The position numbers and the translations under genes are program-made. DNA of 64,000 bases from Magnolia sinica (taxonomy: Eukaryota; Streptophyta; Magnoliopsida; Magnoliales; Magnoliaceae). The stretch spans positions 25,186,001 to 25,250,000 of the forward strand of contig NC_080581.1 in the NCBI RefSeq assembly GCF_029962835.1. The letters run 5' to 3'. Below the pieces are notes generated by a model. That model ran no database searches. It was not told the DNA's origin and was given only the letters and a program-made list of their open reading frames with translations. Within the stretch, counting starts at the first letter, position 1. Each line of letters begins with the position of its first letter. This document shows, in pieces, positions 11,246-21,373 of the stretch.

Positions 11246-11755
11246 GGAAACGGATTCGATACTCCCCCTACCACCAGCTAATGCGGACGGTCGGTGGTCT
11301 GTGGACCCCACCATGTTGTATACTTTTCATCCATGCCGTCCATATATTTTTCCAGATCATTTTATGGTATGAGACCAAAATTAGGTATATCCAAATCTCA
11401 ATTGTACCACATTACAGGAAACAAATTTGAATGAGCGTCAACCATTAGAAACTCAGGTGGAGCCCACTATGATGTTTGTGAGAAATCCTCCCCGTCTAAG
11501 TTCATTTATAAGCTCACAAAGACATGGATGAATAGGAAAAACAAATTTCATAATGATCCAAAACTTGTGTAACCCCTAAAAGGGTTGCAATGGTAGACGT
11601 TCAATTCCCCATTGCCTTTTCCAGTGTGGTCCACTTGATTGCTAGATCTGTCTTATTTTTCACCTCAAGCCTTAATTCGAGTTCGCCAAATCGATTGACG
11701 GTTTGGATATAACGCATACCTCATAATGGGACCCACAAAAATCGGTGGGGATTAC
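11246..11755. mobile_element. Foldback MITE (dominant family)
   Basis: The left end GGAAACGGATTCGATACTCC ... GTGGACCCCACCATGTTG is close to the reference copy at 6787. The right arm is more diverged (GACGGTTTGGATATAACGC ... CATAATGGGACCCAC). It abuts the transposon-end module on its left. Confidence 0.6.
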
Positions 11756-12090
11756 AATAGGGAAAAAGAAGGAAAAAAAAAAGGAAGCCAGCGACCGGGT
11801 CAGAGCTGGGTCTATTGCTACGGATTATAACCGTAGCCAAAACTGAGTGCTATGCACTTTTTTATTTTTTTTATTTTTTTATTTTTATTTTTATTTTTAT
11901 TTTTTACATTGAGAACGTTTTCCCCCTTACATTTTTCTATAATGCATAATTATGTAAATATGTATATATAAGTATATAAAAATATTTTTCTATCTTTTAA
12001 TTCATTTCTTTGTCTATTTATTTAACAAGCATATCTCCTAAACTAGAATGATTTACTTAACTTGCCACATATGATTTTGGGGTAGGAGAA

Positions 12091-12160
12091 GCTAATTTAG
12101 CCAATCAACCTAGTTATTTTTCAAGATTCCATCGGGTCATTGGTCGAAAATCCATTTCAT
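12091..12160. repeat. Conserved 65-bp flank module (copy 2)
   Basis: GCTAATTTAGCCAATCAACC, AAGATTCCATCGGGTCATTG and GAAAATCCATTTCATTC, the same module as at 8780-8848, here inside the left inverted arm of the 11.8-14.6 kb element. Confidence 0.7.
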
Positions 12161-12650
12161 TCAGTTCATGGTCAATTTGAATCACTTCGTGGTCAAACTA
12201 GAAATTCACCAGGGCAAACATGAAATTGAGCAAGGCAAATATGAAATTGAGCAGGGAAAACTAGAAAGAACTTCATTTTTATTATATTTCAATATAGGAC
12301 TTATTACATTAGTTTATTATATTTCAATTACGTGTTAATATTTTTGTTATTACATTAGTTTATTATTTCAATTACGTGCCAATCCATTACGTGCTAATAT
12401 TTTTGTTATCACATTAGTTTATTATATTTCAATATAGGACTTGTTTTTGTTATCTATGATTTTATTAATTATATACGTGATTATTCATCATAAAGAATTT
12501 CATTTTTTTCTTTAAAAAACTAAGCTAAAATATAGGACTACTCCTTTAAAAAGTCATATAGCATAGCACGCAGTCTATTTGGGAGAGAAATCCGGTATAT
12601 CTTGTTAGCTTGAGTCCTTGGAAATGATGTGGACAAATGAGACCTGACAT

Positions 12651-13912
12651 TTGCCCCGTTGTTTTTCTTGTTTGCCCCGCTCATATTTCAGTTTGTCTCG
12701 CTATTTTTCTAGTTTGTCCCGCTGTTTTTCTTGTTTGCCCCGCTGTTTTTCTAGTTTGCCTCGCTCATATTTCAATTTGCCCCGCCGTTTTTCTAGTTTG
12801 CCCCGCTCATATTTCAATTTGTCCCGCTGTTTTTCTAGTTTGCCCCGCTGTTTTTCTTGTTTGTCCCGCTCATGTTTCAGTTTGTCCCGCTGTATTTCTA
12901 GTTTGCCCCGCTCATATTTCAATTTGCCCCGCTGTTTTTCTAGTTTGCCCCGCTCATATTTCAGTTTGCCCCACTGTTTTTCTTGTTTGCCTCGCTCATG
13001 TTTCAGTTTGCCCCGCTGTATTTCTAGTTTGCCCCGCTCATATTTCAGTTTGCCCCGCTCATATTTCAATTTGCCCCGCTGTTTTTCTAGTTTGCCCCGC
13101 TCATATTTCAGTTTGCTCCGTTGTTTTTCTAGTTTGCCCCGCTCATATTTCAATTTGCCCCGCTGTTTTTCTAGTTTGCCCCGCTCATATTTCAATTTGC
13201 CCCGCTGTTTTTCTAGTTTGCCTCGCTGTTTTTCTAGCTTGCCCCACTCATAATTCAGTTTGCCCCGCTCATATTTCAGTTTGCCCCGCTCATATTTCAA
13301 TTTGCCCCGCTGTTTTTCTAGTTTGCCCCGCTCATATTTCAGTTTGCTCCGTTGTTTTTCTAGTTTGCCCGCTCATATTTCAATTTGCCCATTGTTTTTC
13401 TAGTTTGCCCCGCTCATATTTCAATTTGCCCATTGTTTTTCTAGTTTGCCACTGCTCATATTTGATTTGCCTCATTGTTTTCTAGTTTGCCCGCTCATAT
13501 TTCGATTTGCCCCATTGTTTTTCTAGCTTGCCCCACTCATAATTCAGTTTGCCCGCTCATATTTCATTTGGCCCATTGTTTTTCTAGTTTGCCCGCTCAT
13601 AATGCAGTTTGCCCCACTATTTTTCTTGCCCATTGTTTTCTAGTTTGCCCGCTCATATTTCAATTTGCCCAGCTGTTTTAAGTTTGCCCCGTTGTTTTTC
13701 TAGTTTGCCCCGTTATTTTTCTAGTTTACCCCGCTCATATTTCAGTTTGACCCGCTGTTTTTCTAGTTTGCCCCGCTCGTATTTCAGTTTGCTCAGCTGT
13801 TTTTCTAGTTTGCCCCTCTCATATTTCAGTCTGCCCCGCTGTTTTCATGGTTGCTTAACTCATTTTCATGTTTGCCCCGTTGAATTTCTAATTTGCCCTG
13901 CTCAATTTCATG
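12651..13912. repeat. 21-bp minisatellite array A5 with 42-bp higher-order unit
   Basis: About 58 copies of the 21-bp unit. Two variants, GCCCCGCTGTTTTTCTAGTT (A) and GCCCCGCTCATATTTCAGTT (B), alternate in runs such as A-B-A-B, making a 42-bp higher-order repeat. Towards the right end single-base deletions break the period. Two + frames (282 and 200 codons) and one - frame (199 codons, heptads GKLEKQR and GKLKYER) are open at once, as expected for a repeat with a period divisible by three. I do not call a protein-coding gene. A short outlying piece lies at 12187-12270. Confidence 0.9.
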
Positions 13913-14086
13913 TACGGCTGAAAGTTGAGCGGGTTCAACCCGACCGACCCGACATTGGGTTGGGCTCGGGCAGGATATATCGGTCCCGATCTCTAGCTTG
14001 GGCTATACAAACACCAACCTGATAAAACTTGGGTTGGGTTAGGCTTGAGCACCAACCCGTACCAACTCGCCCAACTTCCAGCCCTA
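13913..14086. mobile_element. hAT-type MITE, 174 bp
   Basis: TIRs TACGGCTGAAAGTTGAGC (left) and, complemented, TAGGGCTGGAAGTTGGGC (right), flanked by perfect 8-bp duplications ATTTCATG at 13905-13912 and 14087-14094. The target is inside a 21-bp unit, so this insertion postdates the array. The interior has the words CAACCCGACC and GGGTTGGGCTCGGG. Confidence 0.88.
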
Positions 14087-14165
14087 ATTTCATGTTTGCC
14101 CTGCTCAATTTCATGTTTGCCCCATTGAATTTCTAGTTTGTCCCACCGAATTTTTAGTTTGACCG
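14082..14165. repeat. 21-bp minisatellite array A6 (remainder of A5)
   Basis: About four units (TTTCATGTTTGCCCTGCTCA) continue the array on the far side of the hAT MITE. The next sequence is the right inverted arm of the surrounding element. Confidence 0.75.
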
Positions 14166-14501
14166 CGAAGTGATTGAAATTGACCATGAACTGAATTAAG
14201 TGGATTTTCGACCATCGACCCGATGGAATCTTGGAAAATAACTACATTGGTTGGCTAAATTAGCTTCTCCTACCCCAAAATCATGTGGCAAGTTAAGTAA
14301 ATCATTCTAGTTTAGGAGATATGCTTGTTAAATAAATAGACAAAGAAATGAATTAAAAGATAGAAAAATATTTTTATATACTTATATATACATATTTACA
14401 TAATTATTACGATAAAAAAATGTAAGGGGGAAAATGTTCTCCATGTAAAAAATAAAAATAAAAAAAAATAAAAAGAGAAAAGAGAAAAAAATGCATAACA
14501 C

Positions 14502-14700
14502 TACAGCTATGGCTACGGTTATAATCCGTAGCGATAGGCCGAGCTCTGACCCGGTCGACCGGGTCCCAATTTGCTGGTTTTGTTTTTAAGTAAGCTGGCC
14601 TATGGCTACGGATTTAGCAGCCTTTATGGCTACGGATTATAACCGTAGCCATAGGTATCGCGAATCCGTAGCCATAGGTACCTTGGTCCAGGGACTTGAT
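14502..14700. repeat. Cluster of GCTACGG palindromes
   Basis: Two complete palindromes (14507-14538 and 14626-14654, core GCTACGGWTWTAAYCCGTAGC) and two half-sites (about 14601-14612 and 14672-14687, TCCGTAGCCATAGGTA) lie within 200 bp. Complete copies also occur at 30-58 and 11817-11837, and a decayed one at 10229. Dense short palindromes of this kind are typical of subterminal regions of plant DNA transposons. Confidence 0.6.
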
Positions 14701-15002
14701 AAACTGGGTCAGCTAGTTGGGGTCGACCGAGTTGGTTGTCTTGCCCACTTGTGTTTTTTAGATTTGTCTCATTTTTTGTCTTATATCATAATGAGAGTAA
14801 TCAATTCATTTTTTTTATTTATCTCATTTTTTGTCTTATATCATAACGAAAGTAGTCAAAATGAATTGACATGAGAGCCACATAGCTTTCAATAGTAAGG
14901 GATTCCTACCCTAAGTTGTCGTGGGCAATCTGCATCCCTTTGAATTATAGAGAATTCATCTAACCCTAGGTTATAGGCAAGTTGCATAACTTTTAGACAA
15001 TT

Positions 15003-15222
15003 TAGTTTGCATATGGCTCAATTGAGTTTTAAAACTCAAGATAAACTCGACTCGACTCGAACCACTAGCTCGAGTCGAAAGCTTTGGCAAACAAGCCAAG
15101 CCTCAATGTTGAGCTCAAGGGCAAGCTTGAGATCGAGCTCAAACTCGAGTATAGCATGGACGAGTCAAGCCGAGCTTGGCCCATCTCGACTCGACTTGGC
15201 TTGATGTACAACCCTATTTACA
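15003..15222. mobile_element. hAT-like fragment rich in CTCGA words
   Basis: Composition and words (ACTCGACTCGACTCGAAC, AGCTCAAACTCGAG) match the 600-bp hAT-type element at 4784. The right end GATGTACAACCCTA reads TAGGGTTGTACATC on the other strand, a hAT-like terminus. No 8-bp duplication could be aligned, so the left boundary is a guess. Confidence 0.35.
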
Positions 15223-15423
15223 GATAATGTACAATAGTTAGGCCTCAAGTCCAATTTAGGCATGATTTTGCTGACATGTGAGTGGTGTAATCATGCATCA
15301 GTGAGTTATGCCCTATTCTCGGCAATAAATACTCGAACATGTCTTATTTCACTCGGTATTGGATAGTGGCATATTTGTATGCATGCTTAGCGGGCTCATC
15401 TAGCACTACAAGCTCTAGATGTA

Positions 15424-15842
15424 GCGAGGCAAACTAGAAAATCAGTGGGGGAAACTAGAAAATAAGCGGGGCAAACTAGAAGATCAACGGGGCAAGCATG
15501 AAAATGAGCGAGTCAATCATGAAAATGAGCGGGTCAAGCATGAAAATGAGCGGACCAAACTAGAAAATCAGTGGTGCAAGCATGAAAATGAGCAGGTCAA
15601 TCATGAAAATGAGCGGGTCAAGCATAAAAATGAATGGGGCAAAGTAGAAAATCAGCGGGGCAAACTGAATTATGAGCGGGACAAACTAGAAAAACAGCGG
15701 GGTAAACTAGAAGATCAGCGGGGCAAGCATGAAAATGAACGGGGCAAACTAGAAAATCAGCTGGGCAAACATGAAAATCAGGGGGGGAAACATGAAATTG
15801 ACCGGGGCAAACATGGAATTGAGTGGGGCAAACTAGAAATTT
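15424..15842. repeat. 21-bp minisatellite array A7
   Basis: About 20 copies in the GCAAACTAGAAAATCA sense, with variants GCAAGCATGAAAATGA and GCAAACATGAAAATCA. Right of it, unrelated sequence resumes at about 15843. Confidence 0.85.
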
Positions 15843-16770
15843 CACTGCTAAACTATGGAGGTGTCTCAAAAGAATACTTTATGGATCTTCTGAGGAATGC
15901 TTTGAATCATGCTCGAAATGTTCATTTCAATAAGCACATTGCAGCTGTCTGGCTTCAATAAATGCCCAATGTGATGAATGTTGCTCTGGTTGCTTTGGTA
16001 GTTCACATGGTTGGAGTTGGTTATAAAGAGTGCTCCATGTAGAAACCTCTGCCATATACTTCCTAAAAGCGAACCCAAATTCTTAGGAGAAGACTAAGAT
16101 AATAATGGTGATGATGATGCATTTATAAATTCATACACATATACAAACATACATACTTATAGAAATATATAGATATGCATATGCACATACAGATACAAAT
16201 ACAGGCATGCGGTTTTGATTGTATATGGTGATCACACAATGCAATTCTTGAGATTCCAGAGAAGTTCATCTTTTTCATAGCCAACAATCATGGCCACTTA
16301 AGACCTATAACTTGCCATGAAAGAGAAAAAGTCCTCACTTTATTTTCAAAATTGCAACAAACCCAAGACATCATTTCAGTAGCAATAGTGTAGGATACGA
16401 TGTAAAGTAAAAACCCACTACACCTCGTGAATCAATGTAATTTCAAAATGAAATTACGCATGCATATATGACTGATTTAGATAGTGGACTCAATCCAATT
16501 CCAAACAACACATTCCATCCAATTCCATTGCAAAATTCTTTTAAAAAATTCCGAATCAAGTTGAGAAGTATTAACAATATCTACTAATCAATGCAAAAAT
16601 GATACCTATCAAGTTGAGATGTGACATGCTAAAGTATGCATATTACACCATAACTCTTTCAAGTTGTTTTGAATTTTCAGTAACATTCCTCCATATGATC
16701 ATGCAACAAGAAAGGCTTGTTATTTGATTAGTTGCTCTTGAATTTAACAGGGACTCAACGTTTTAATCAT
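15843..16770. other. Unassigned intergenic sequence
   Basis: About 930 bp with simple AT/CA-rich runs (16090-16210). No gene or transposon end was recognised. Confidence 0.45.
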
Positions 16771-16779
16771 TTTATGAAC

Positions 16780-17630
16780 ATGTTTGATCACAAACAAACA
16801 TCACTGTTGGGCCTAATATGGTTTCAACGGTGGAAATCATTATGCCCACTATTTCTCGTGGTATGATCTACTTGATCTCCTGATATGCTTCAATTTGGGG
16901 CTTAACCCTTTAAATTAGATGGAATAACGGATGGACGACATGGATATACTACATACATTCAATGTGGGCCCAACTGAGTTTACTCAGTACGATGGGAGCG
17001 TATTGACTAGCTCAGTACGCAATCCGATTAGGCTTGCTACGCCCCACAATGGTGTTTTATTTGTAATACATCATGTTCATCGGATTATGTAATACCCCTC
17101 CGTTTTTATCGTAATATGTATACACCAAAACCTCATATGTGGAAGGGAACCTAGACATAGAGGGAGGGAACTTAGACATTCAGCGGGACAAACATGAAAT
17201 TCAGTGGGGAAAACATGAAATTCAGTGGGGAAAACATGAAATTCAGCGGAGCAAACTGGAAAATCAGCGGGGGAAACTAGGAAATCAGCGGGGCAAACTA
17301 GGAAATCAGTCGGGAAAACTGAAAAATTAGTGGGGAAAATTGGAAAATCAGCGGGGCAAACTGGAAAATCAACGGGGCAAACTAGAAAATCAGCGGGATA
17401 AATTGAAAAATTAGCGGGGGAAATTAGAAAATCAACGGGGTAAACTGAAAAATCAGCAAGGCAAACTAGGATATCAGCGGGGCAAACATGAAAATGAGCG
17501 GGACAAACATGAAAATCATTCTGCCTACTGTTTCTCATAGTATGATCCACTTGATCTTTTGATATGCTTCAATTTGGGGCTCAACCCCTTAAAATAGATG
17601 GAAAAATGGATGGCTTAGATATCAAACTTA
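16780..17630. mobile_element. Foldback-MITE macro-unit carrying 21-bp array A8
   Basis: This single copy has the architecture of the units repeated at 25.6-32.9 kb: a MITE right arm (GATATGCTTCAATTTGGGGC ... CAATGTGGGCCCAACTGAG), CAGTACGCAATCCGATTAGG, TGTAATACATCATGTTCATC, CATATGTGGAAGGGAACC, then about 17 units of the 21-bp repeat (about 17150-17515). A second, truncated arm follows (17518-17610). One + and one - frame stay open through the array. Confidence 0.75.
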
Positions 17631-17673
17631 TCTGCCACATAGGCTCTTGTGGGGGTGTGTTGATGGATATTCT

Positions 17674-17949
17674 TTAAAGTATTTTGTCTCTTAGTGTACT
17701 CGTAGTGCAGCAATTCTTCGGTACAGTAAGATCTCCAGTCTTAAGACCGGTAATGAGGGCGAAGTCCATCTCCGAAAACTGCACTTGCCTCCCCCTGATC
17801 TCAAATACTGAATCACCTTTGTATCTTAATAAAAGAACGTGAAATAAAGCCCCTATAAATCTAAAAGATGTAACATGCAATAGAAATGAGAAAGGGGATT
17901 GCTTAAACAGATTTAGGCGATTATTGTGCTTCTCCACTCCACCCTTCAC
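17674..17949 (-). pseudogene. DUF1985-like fragment, probable MULE remnant
   Basis: This 91-codon frame contains LLLRYKGDSVFEIRGRQVQF followed by SEMDFALITGLKTGD. That resembles the core of the DUF1985 domain, in which a strand-turn-strand G-R-x-V-x-F is followed by a F-A-L-I-T-G-L-x-x-G signature. In plants, DUF1985 is common in proteins with a C-terminal Ulp1 (C48) peptidase, many of which are carried by Mutator-like transposons. Here only the domain core is present; there is no peptidase downstream and no TIR was recognised. The frame ends after LRDKIL. It lies next to the 21-bp macro-unit, but a link is inference. I treat it as a transposon-derived fragment rather than a functional gene. 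Confidence 0.6.
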
Positions 17950-19540
17950 CTTGTCAAACCACCATGTCAGTATACACCTGGATGTTGGGTTGGAGATAAC
18001 GGCAGAATATTCGTCGCCTGCAGAGATGAATTGAAAAACATATCAAACATAAAATTCACAAGATAAACATAGTGTACAAAATTAGACATAATTGAAAACA
18101 ATGTATCATTTCATTAATTTGAACAAGCTTCATATGAAATAGAAATAGAAATTGAGCGGGAAAATACCGAAAATTGTATGAGACAAGCTATCAACATTAG
18201 CTATAAATTGATCGGGGCAATCTGCAAATTGTACGAGGCAAAGTGGATATTGAATAGGGCAAGCTAGACATTGACTGCTGGAAGGGCTGTTTTCAGTTTC
18301 CTTTTATTGATTGCTGGAACGGCCGTTTTCTCTCAATTGGTTGAAGATCTCTCTTCTTAGATCTGTATCCATTCATTTTTGGAGGCAAAAACTCATTTAA
18401 GTTAATTAAGTACTATCATTTGCCCTCCATTTTTGTTGTATATCAATCCACATCTCGTAAGCTTGTGGATAGTGTGATCTGCGCAATTTTTTCTTGATAT
18501 AGATGTAGATCTTGTTAACTCGTGGATAGAGTCTCCTTTTTTACTGGATACTGATTTAGATTGTGTTGAACTCAGATATGTATTACATTTTTCTTGAAGA
18601 GGTTGAATCTTTTAAATTATCTTCCTCCCAACAGGTGAAAATCTTCTTTTCTTTGCTCCAACATTTGGGATTTTTTCTTTTAATGACTGCTAGTGATTAG
18701 AGTTAGTCCATTGTTCCCATACATACCTAACCAAGTGAAAAACATAAAGAGAAATTTCCAAATGTACGACCAGTATATGGCCCACAACCTTTTAAAGCCC
18801 ATTTCTTTTTAGTTGCCAAGAATACTCCCCAGACATACGGACGCCCTTGTACATGATGAAAATGCCCCTGCTCTAAAACAGATGCCCCTTCCAATGCTGT
18901 CAGCCCCATCTCCACCAAAAATCTAATTATTTCTTCTCTCCTCTCCCTGCTCCTTCATCCTATCCGACCAAATCTGATTCTCCGATTACTTCTCCCCCTC
19001 TGTGACTGTCCTCCTTCCAGTAAAACTCTCCCTTTTCTTCATTTTTTTTATTTCCCCTTTGTCCGGTCGAGAATACAGACCCCACCAAGTTATTGATAAG
19101 TCCAAATCCTGTGATTTTTAAATTTGAATTGAGGCTTAACTATTGCGCATTATCTAGAAAGGACAATGACATCTGGATAGCCAATATTTTGAAGACATTG
19201 CCTGATTGTTTTGGAAGTGGAGTAAGATGATTTGGGACCACGGTTGTTCAAGTTTGAGTTGATGTGGTGAAAGTGAAGGGATTCTCAAACTTGGTGAATG
19301 AATGATGGTTCTCTGGTTCTCTTCTTTTATAAAATTTCATCATCTTAAAACAAAGAGAGTTCTAATTGCCTATGTCGTTTTGTTCTATTTAAAAACATCA
19401 TAACGTTCAATTCTATAGATATTAGAAATGGCAATTGGATTGTGCATTTGTCGGAACGGTCACTTGATATCTACCATTTGACGACCTTGGGCAACTGTGA
19501 ATTAGATTGTTAAAGCATGATAGAAATGATGTAGATCCAG
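17950..19540. other. Intergenic, with a degenerate 21-bp array
   Basis: About 18145-18275 holds decayed units of the 21-bp family (AAATTGAGCGGGAAAATACC, AATTGTACGAGGCAAAGTG). The remainder includes a duplicated phrase (TAGATGTAGATCTTGTTAACTCGTGGATAGAG-like near 18430-18520) and a CT-rich stretch near 18930-19060. No gene was recognised. Confidence 0.4.
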
Positions 19541-19832
19541 AGCTCAATGGGCCACATGATAGAAAAAAATGGAGAATGAATGCCATCACCATAAAAAACA
19601 GTCGGGGTCGACCGAGTCTGACCCGGTCGACCCCAACTCGCTAGACAGTTACCACGTCGACCGGGTTGTAACCCGTTGGACCCCATTTAGATAAATTTTA
19701 CCTAAATGAGGTTGACCGGGTAACTGTCCAGTGAATTGGGGTCAACCGAGTCAGACCCGGTCGACCTCGACTGTTTTCCATTTTGACAGCTTTTAATCTG
19801 CACTATTTTCTATCACGTAGCCCACTTGAGCT
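19541..19832. mobile_element. Foldback MITE built on GGTCGACC palindromes
   Basis: The left arm (CATGATAGAAAA ... AACAGTCGGGGTCGACC ... GACAGTTACC) and right arm (GGTAACTGTCCAGTGAATTG ... GGTCGACCTCGACTGTTTTC ... TTTTCTATCACG) are inverted copies. The centre near 19690 is AT-rich. Within the arms the 8-bp palindrome GGTCGACC and its one-base variants recur many times. Confidence 0.75.
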
Positions 19833-20661
19833 TCTTATTTTGAAGCAAATTTGGAGACATCATTTTCATCAATAGAGAAAGAGTCAGTTTCATCATCTGC
19901 TGGAGGATCTGAAGTGGAGGAGGTGGGCCACCATCTTCCAATTGAGAATCTCTATTTACATGAAGGGGGAGGAGACGGTAGTGATTTAAAGGGTATATTA
20001 TTCCATCAATCAAGAGTCTTGATTTTTTTGAACGGGCAGAAGGAAATGGTAACGTACTGGAGGGTATGTTACTCCATCGATTCAAAGATAAAGGGTCGCA
20101 ATCATGTTCTAGTAAAGGATTCCAAGTGGAGGAGGTGGGCCACTAGTTGCCTAGGCGCTACCGCCTCGACCTCCAAACAGCGGCGGCACTACCGCTGGAC
20201 CACATTTCAAGTGGACCGCCTAATTTCAATGGGCCCCACAATAAATGCACATGATTTGTGTATGCCCCATACTCATGAAATTTAGTTTTGGTGGGCCCTA
20301 GATTCAATGTACATGGTTTTAGGTAATATGTGTCTTTAGGTATAGGTTTAGAAGATTAGTAAGGTTTGGAATAATACACTCTAAATGAATATGCATTCTT
20401 ACAACATCATTTAACATAAACATCCTGATGAATATCAAGCTGTTTCTTTGTTTCAATAGAACATCATTCCACAAATGAGAATCAAAGGAGACCCATGAAA
20501 TGTTGTTAGCAAAATCTCCTTCAAAGTAGTATCCTTGTGTCATGAGCTCGTATAAGTGGAGGCTATGGTCTTATGATCTAGACTGTTAGCCAGATGGGCT
20601 CCACTGTGGATGATCCATGTTTGGAAAAATACAAATAGGATGATCACAAACCTTATAACCA
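19833..20661. other. Unassigned sequence with a short direct repeat
   Basis: AGTGGAGGAGGTGGGCCAC occurs twice (about 19913 and 20129), and the phrases around GGGTATATTATTCCATC and GGGTATGTTACTCCATC are similar. Both + (144 codons) and - (90 codons) frames are open, without any recognisable domain. I cannot tell whether this is a captured gene fragment. Confidence 0.35.
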
Positions 20662-20714
20662 TTGTCGACCAGATGGAATCTTGGAAAATAACTAGGTTGG
20701 TTGGCTAAATTAGC
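20662..20714. repeat. Conserved flank module (inverted copy)
   Basis: CCAGATGGAATCTTGGAAAA followed by CTAGGTTGGTTGGCTAAATT, the complement of the module at 8780 and 12091. Here no 21-bp array is adjacent; the GGTCGACC repeat begins instead. Confidence 0.6.
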
Positions 20715-20729
20715 ACACAGGACAGCGAG

Positions 20730-20995
20730 ATGGGGTCGATCGGGTTACCATTTAAATAGCAAGATGGGATCGACCGGGTTACCATTTAAACAATAAGATG
20801 GGGTCGACCGGGTTAACCCGGTCGACCGGGTCACCATTTAAACAGCAAGATGGGGTCGATCGGGTAGACCTGGTCGACCGAGTAAAAGGCTATTTGAGCT
20901 AGATGGGGTTGACCGGGTAGAACCGGTCGACCAGGTAAAGGGCTATTAGAGCCAGGTGGGGTCGACCGGGCCAACCCGGTCGACCGGGTAAGGTC
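20730..20995. repeat. Tandem repeat of GGTCGACC palindromes
   Basis: Six or seven units of about 35-60 bp, each containing AGATGGGGTCGACCGGGT or a one-base variant and TACCATTTAAA or AAGGGCTATT. Full double palindromes such as AACCCGGTCGACCGGGT occur at about 20810, 20870, 20920 and 20975. Confidence 0.75.
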
Positions 20996-21224
20996 ACACT
21001 GTAGATGCACCAACAATTCATATTCAACAGTGAAAAGACCAAAAATAGACGTTCCGTATTCCTTAGAAAAGTCGGCCCCTTATATACTAACTAGGGGTAT
21101 GTGATAATGATACGAGATATTGAATTCAAAGTAAAATATTTCATTCAAAGGATTACTGTAAATGTTTGATAATTGGGAGGGGATTAGGTGTAGCCTGGCC
21201 TCCCCAAGACGATGCGACCCTCAC

Positions 21225-21373
21225 CGTGGGGCCGATCTTGATGTGAGGGCCGATCTTGATGTAAATATTCTATATTTATGCCATCCATCTGGTAATTTTC
21301 TAGATCATTTAAGGCATATTCCATAAAAAAATGAAATAGATCTAAATCTCAGGTGGAACATGCCATGGGAAAC
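21225..21373. mobile_element. Left half of a foldback MITE, split by the solo LTR
   Basis: CCGATCTTGATGTAAATATT, CATCCATCTGGTAATTTTCT and AATCTCAGGTGGAACATGCC match the left half of the dominant MITE. The family phrase continues as GAAACAATGGTGATTGACC at 25550, on the far side of the 4.18-kb element inserted at 21374. Confidence 0.65.

Larger units (their letters stand above)
11790..14560. mobile_element. Transposon with about 400-bp inverted ends around a 21-bp array
   Basis: From CGACCGGGTCAGAGCT at about 11790 to its complement ending at about 14560, the two ends are inverted copies for about 400 bp. Shared blocks include the GCTACGGATTATAACC palindrome, a T-rich stretch, GAACGTTTTCCCCCTTACAT, TATGTATATATAAGTATAT, AACTAGAATGATTTACTTAA and the 65-bp flank module. 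The interior is AT-rich sequence and a very long 21-bp array. No transposase is present. Long TIRs suggest a MULE-type or foldback element; CACTA is an alternative because a CACTACAG lies beside the palindrome at 14499. No target duplication could be aligned. Confidence 0.7.

Noticed and set aside
12637-13485. 282-codon + strand open frame rich in FLVCPAH heptads, with 200- and 199-codon frames overlapping it
   Set aside because: All three frames are open because the DNA is a 21-bp tandem repeat. The frames overlap on both strands, begin in ordinary intergenic sequence and have no homologous domain that I recognise.
19851-20285. 144-codon + strand frame as a captured gene fragment
   Set aside because: There is no recognisable domain, an opposing 90-codon frame overlaps it, and the region contains internal direct repeats. 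It is left as unassigned.
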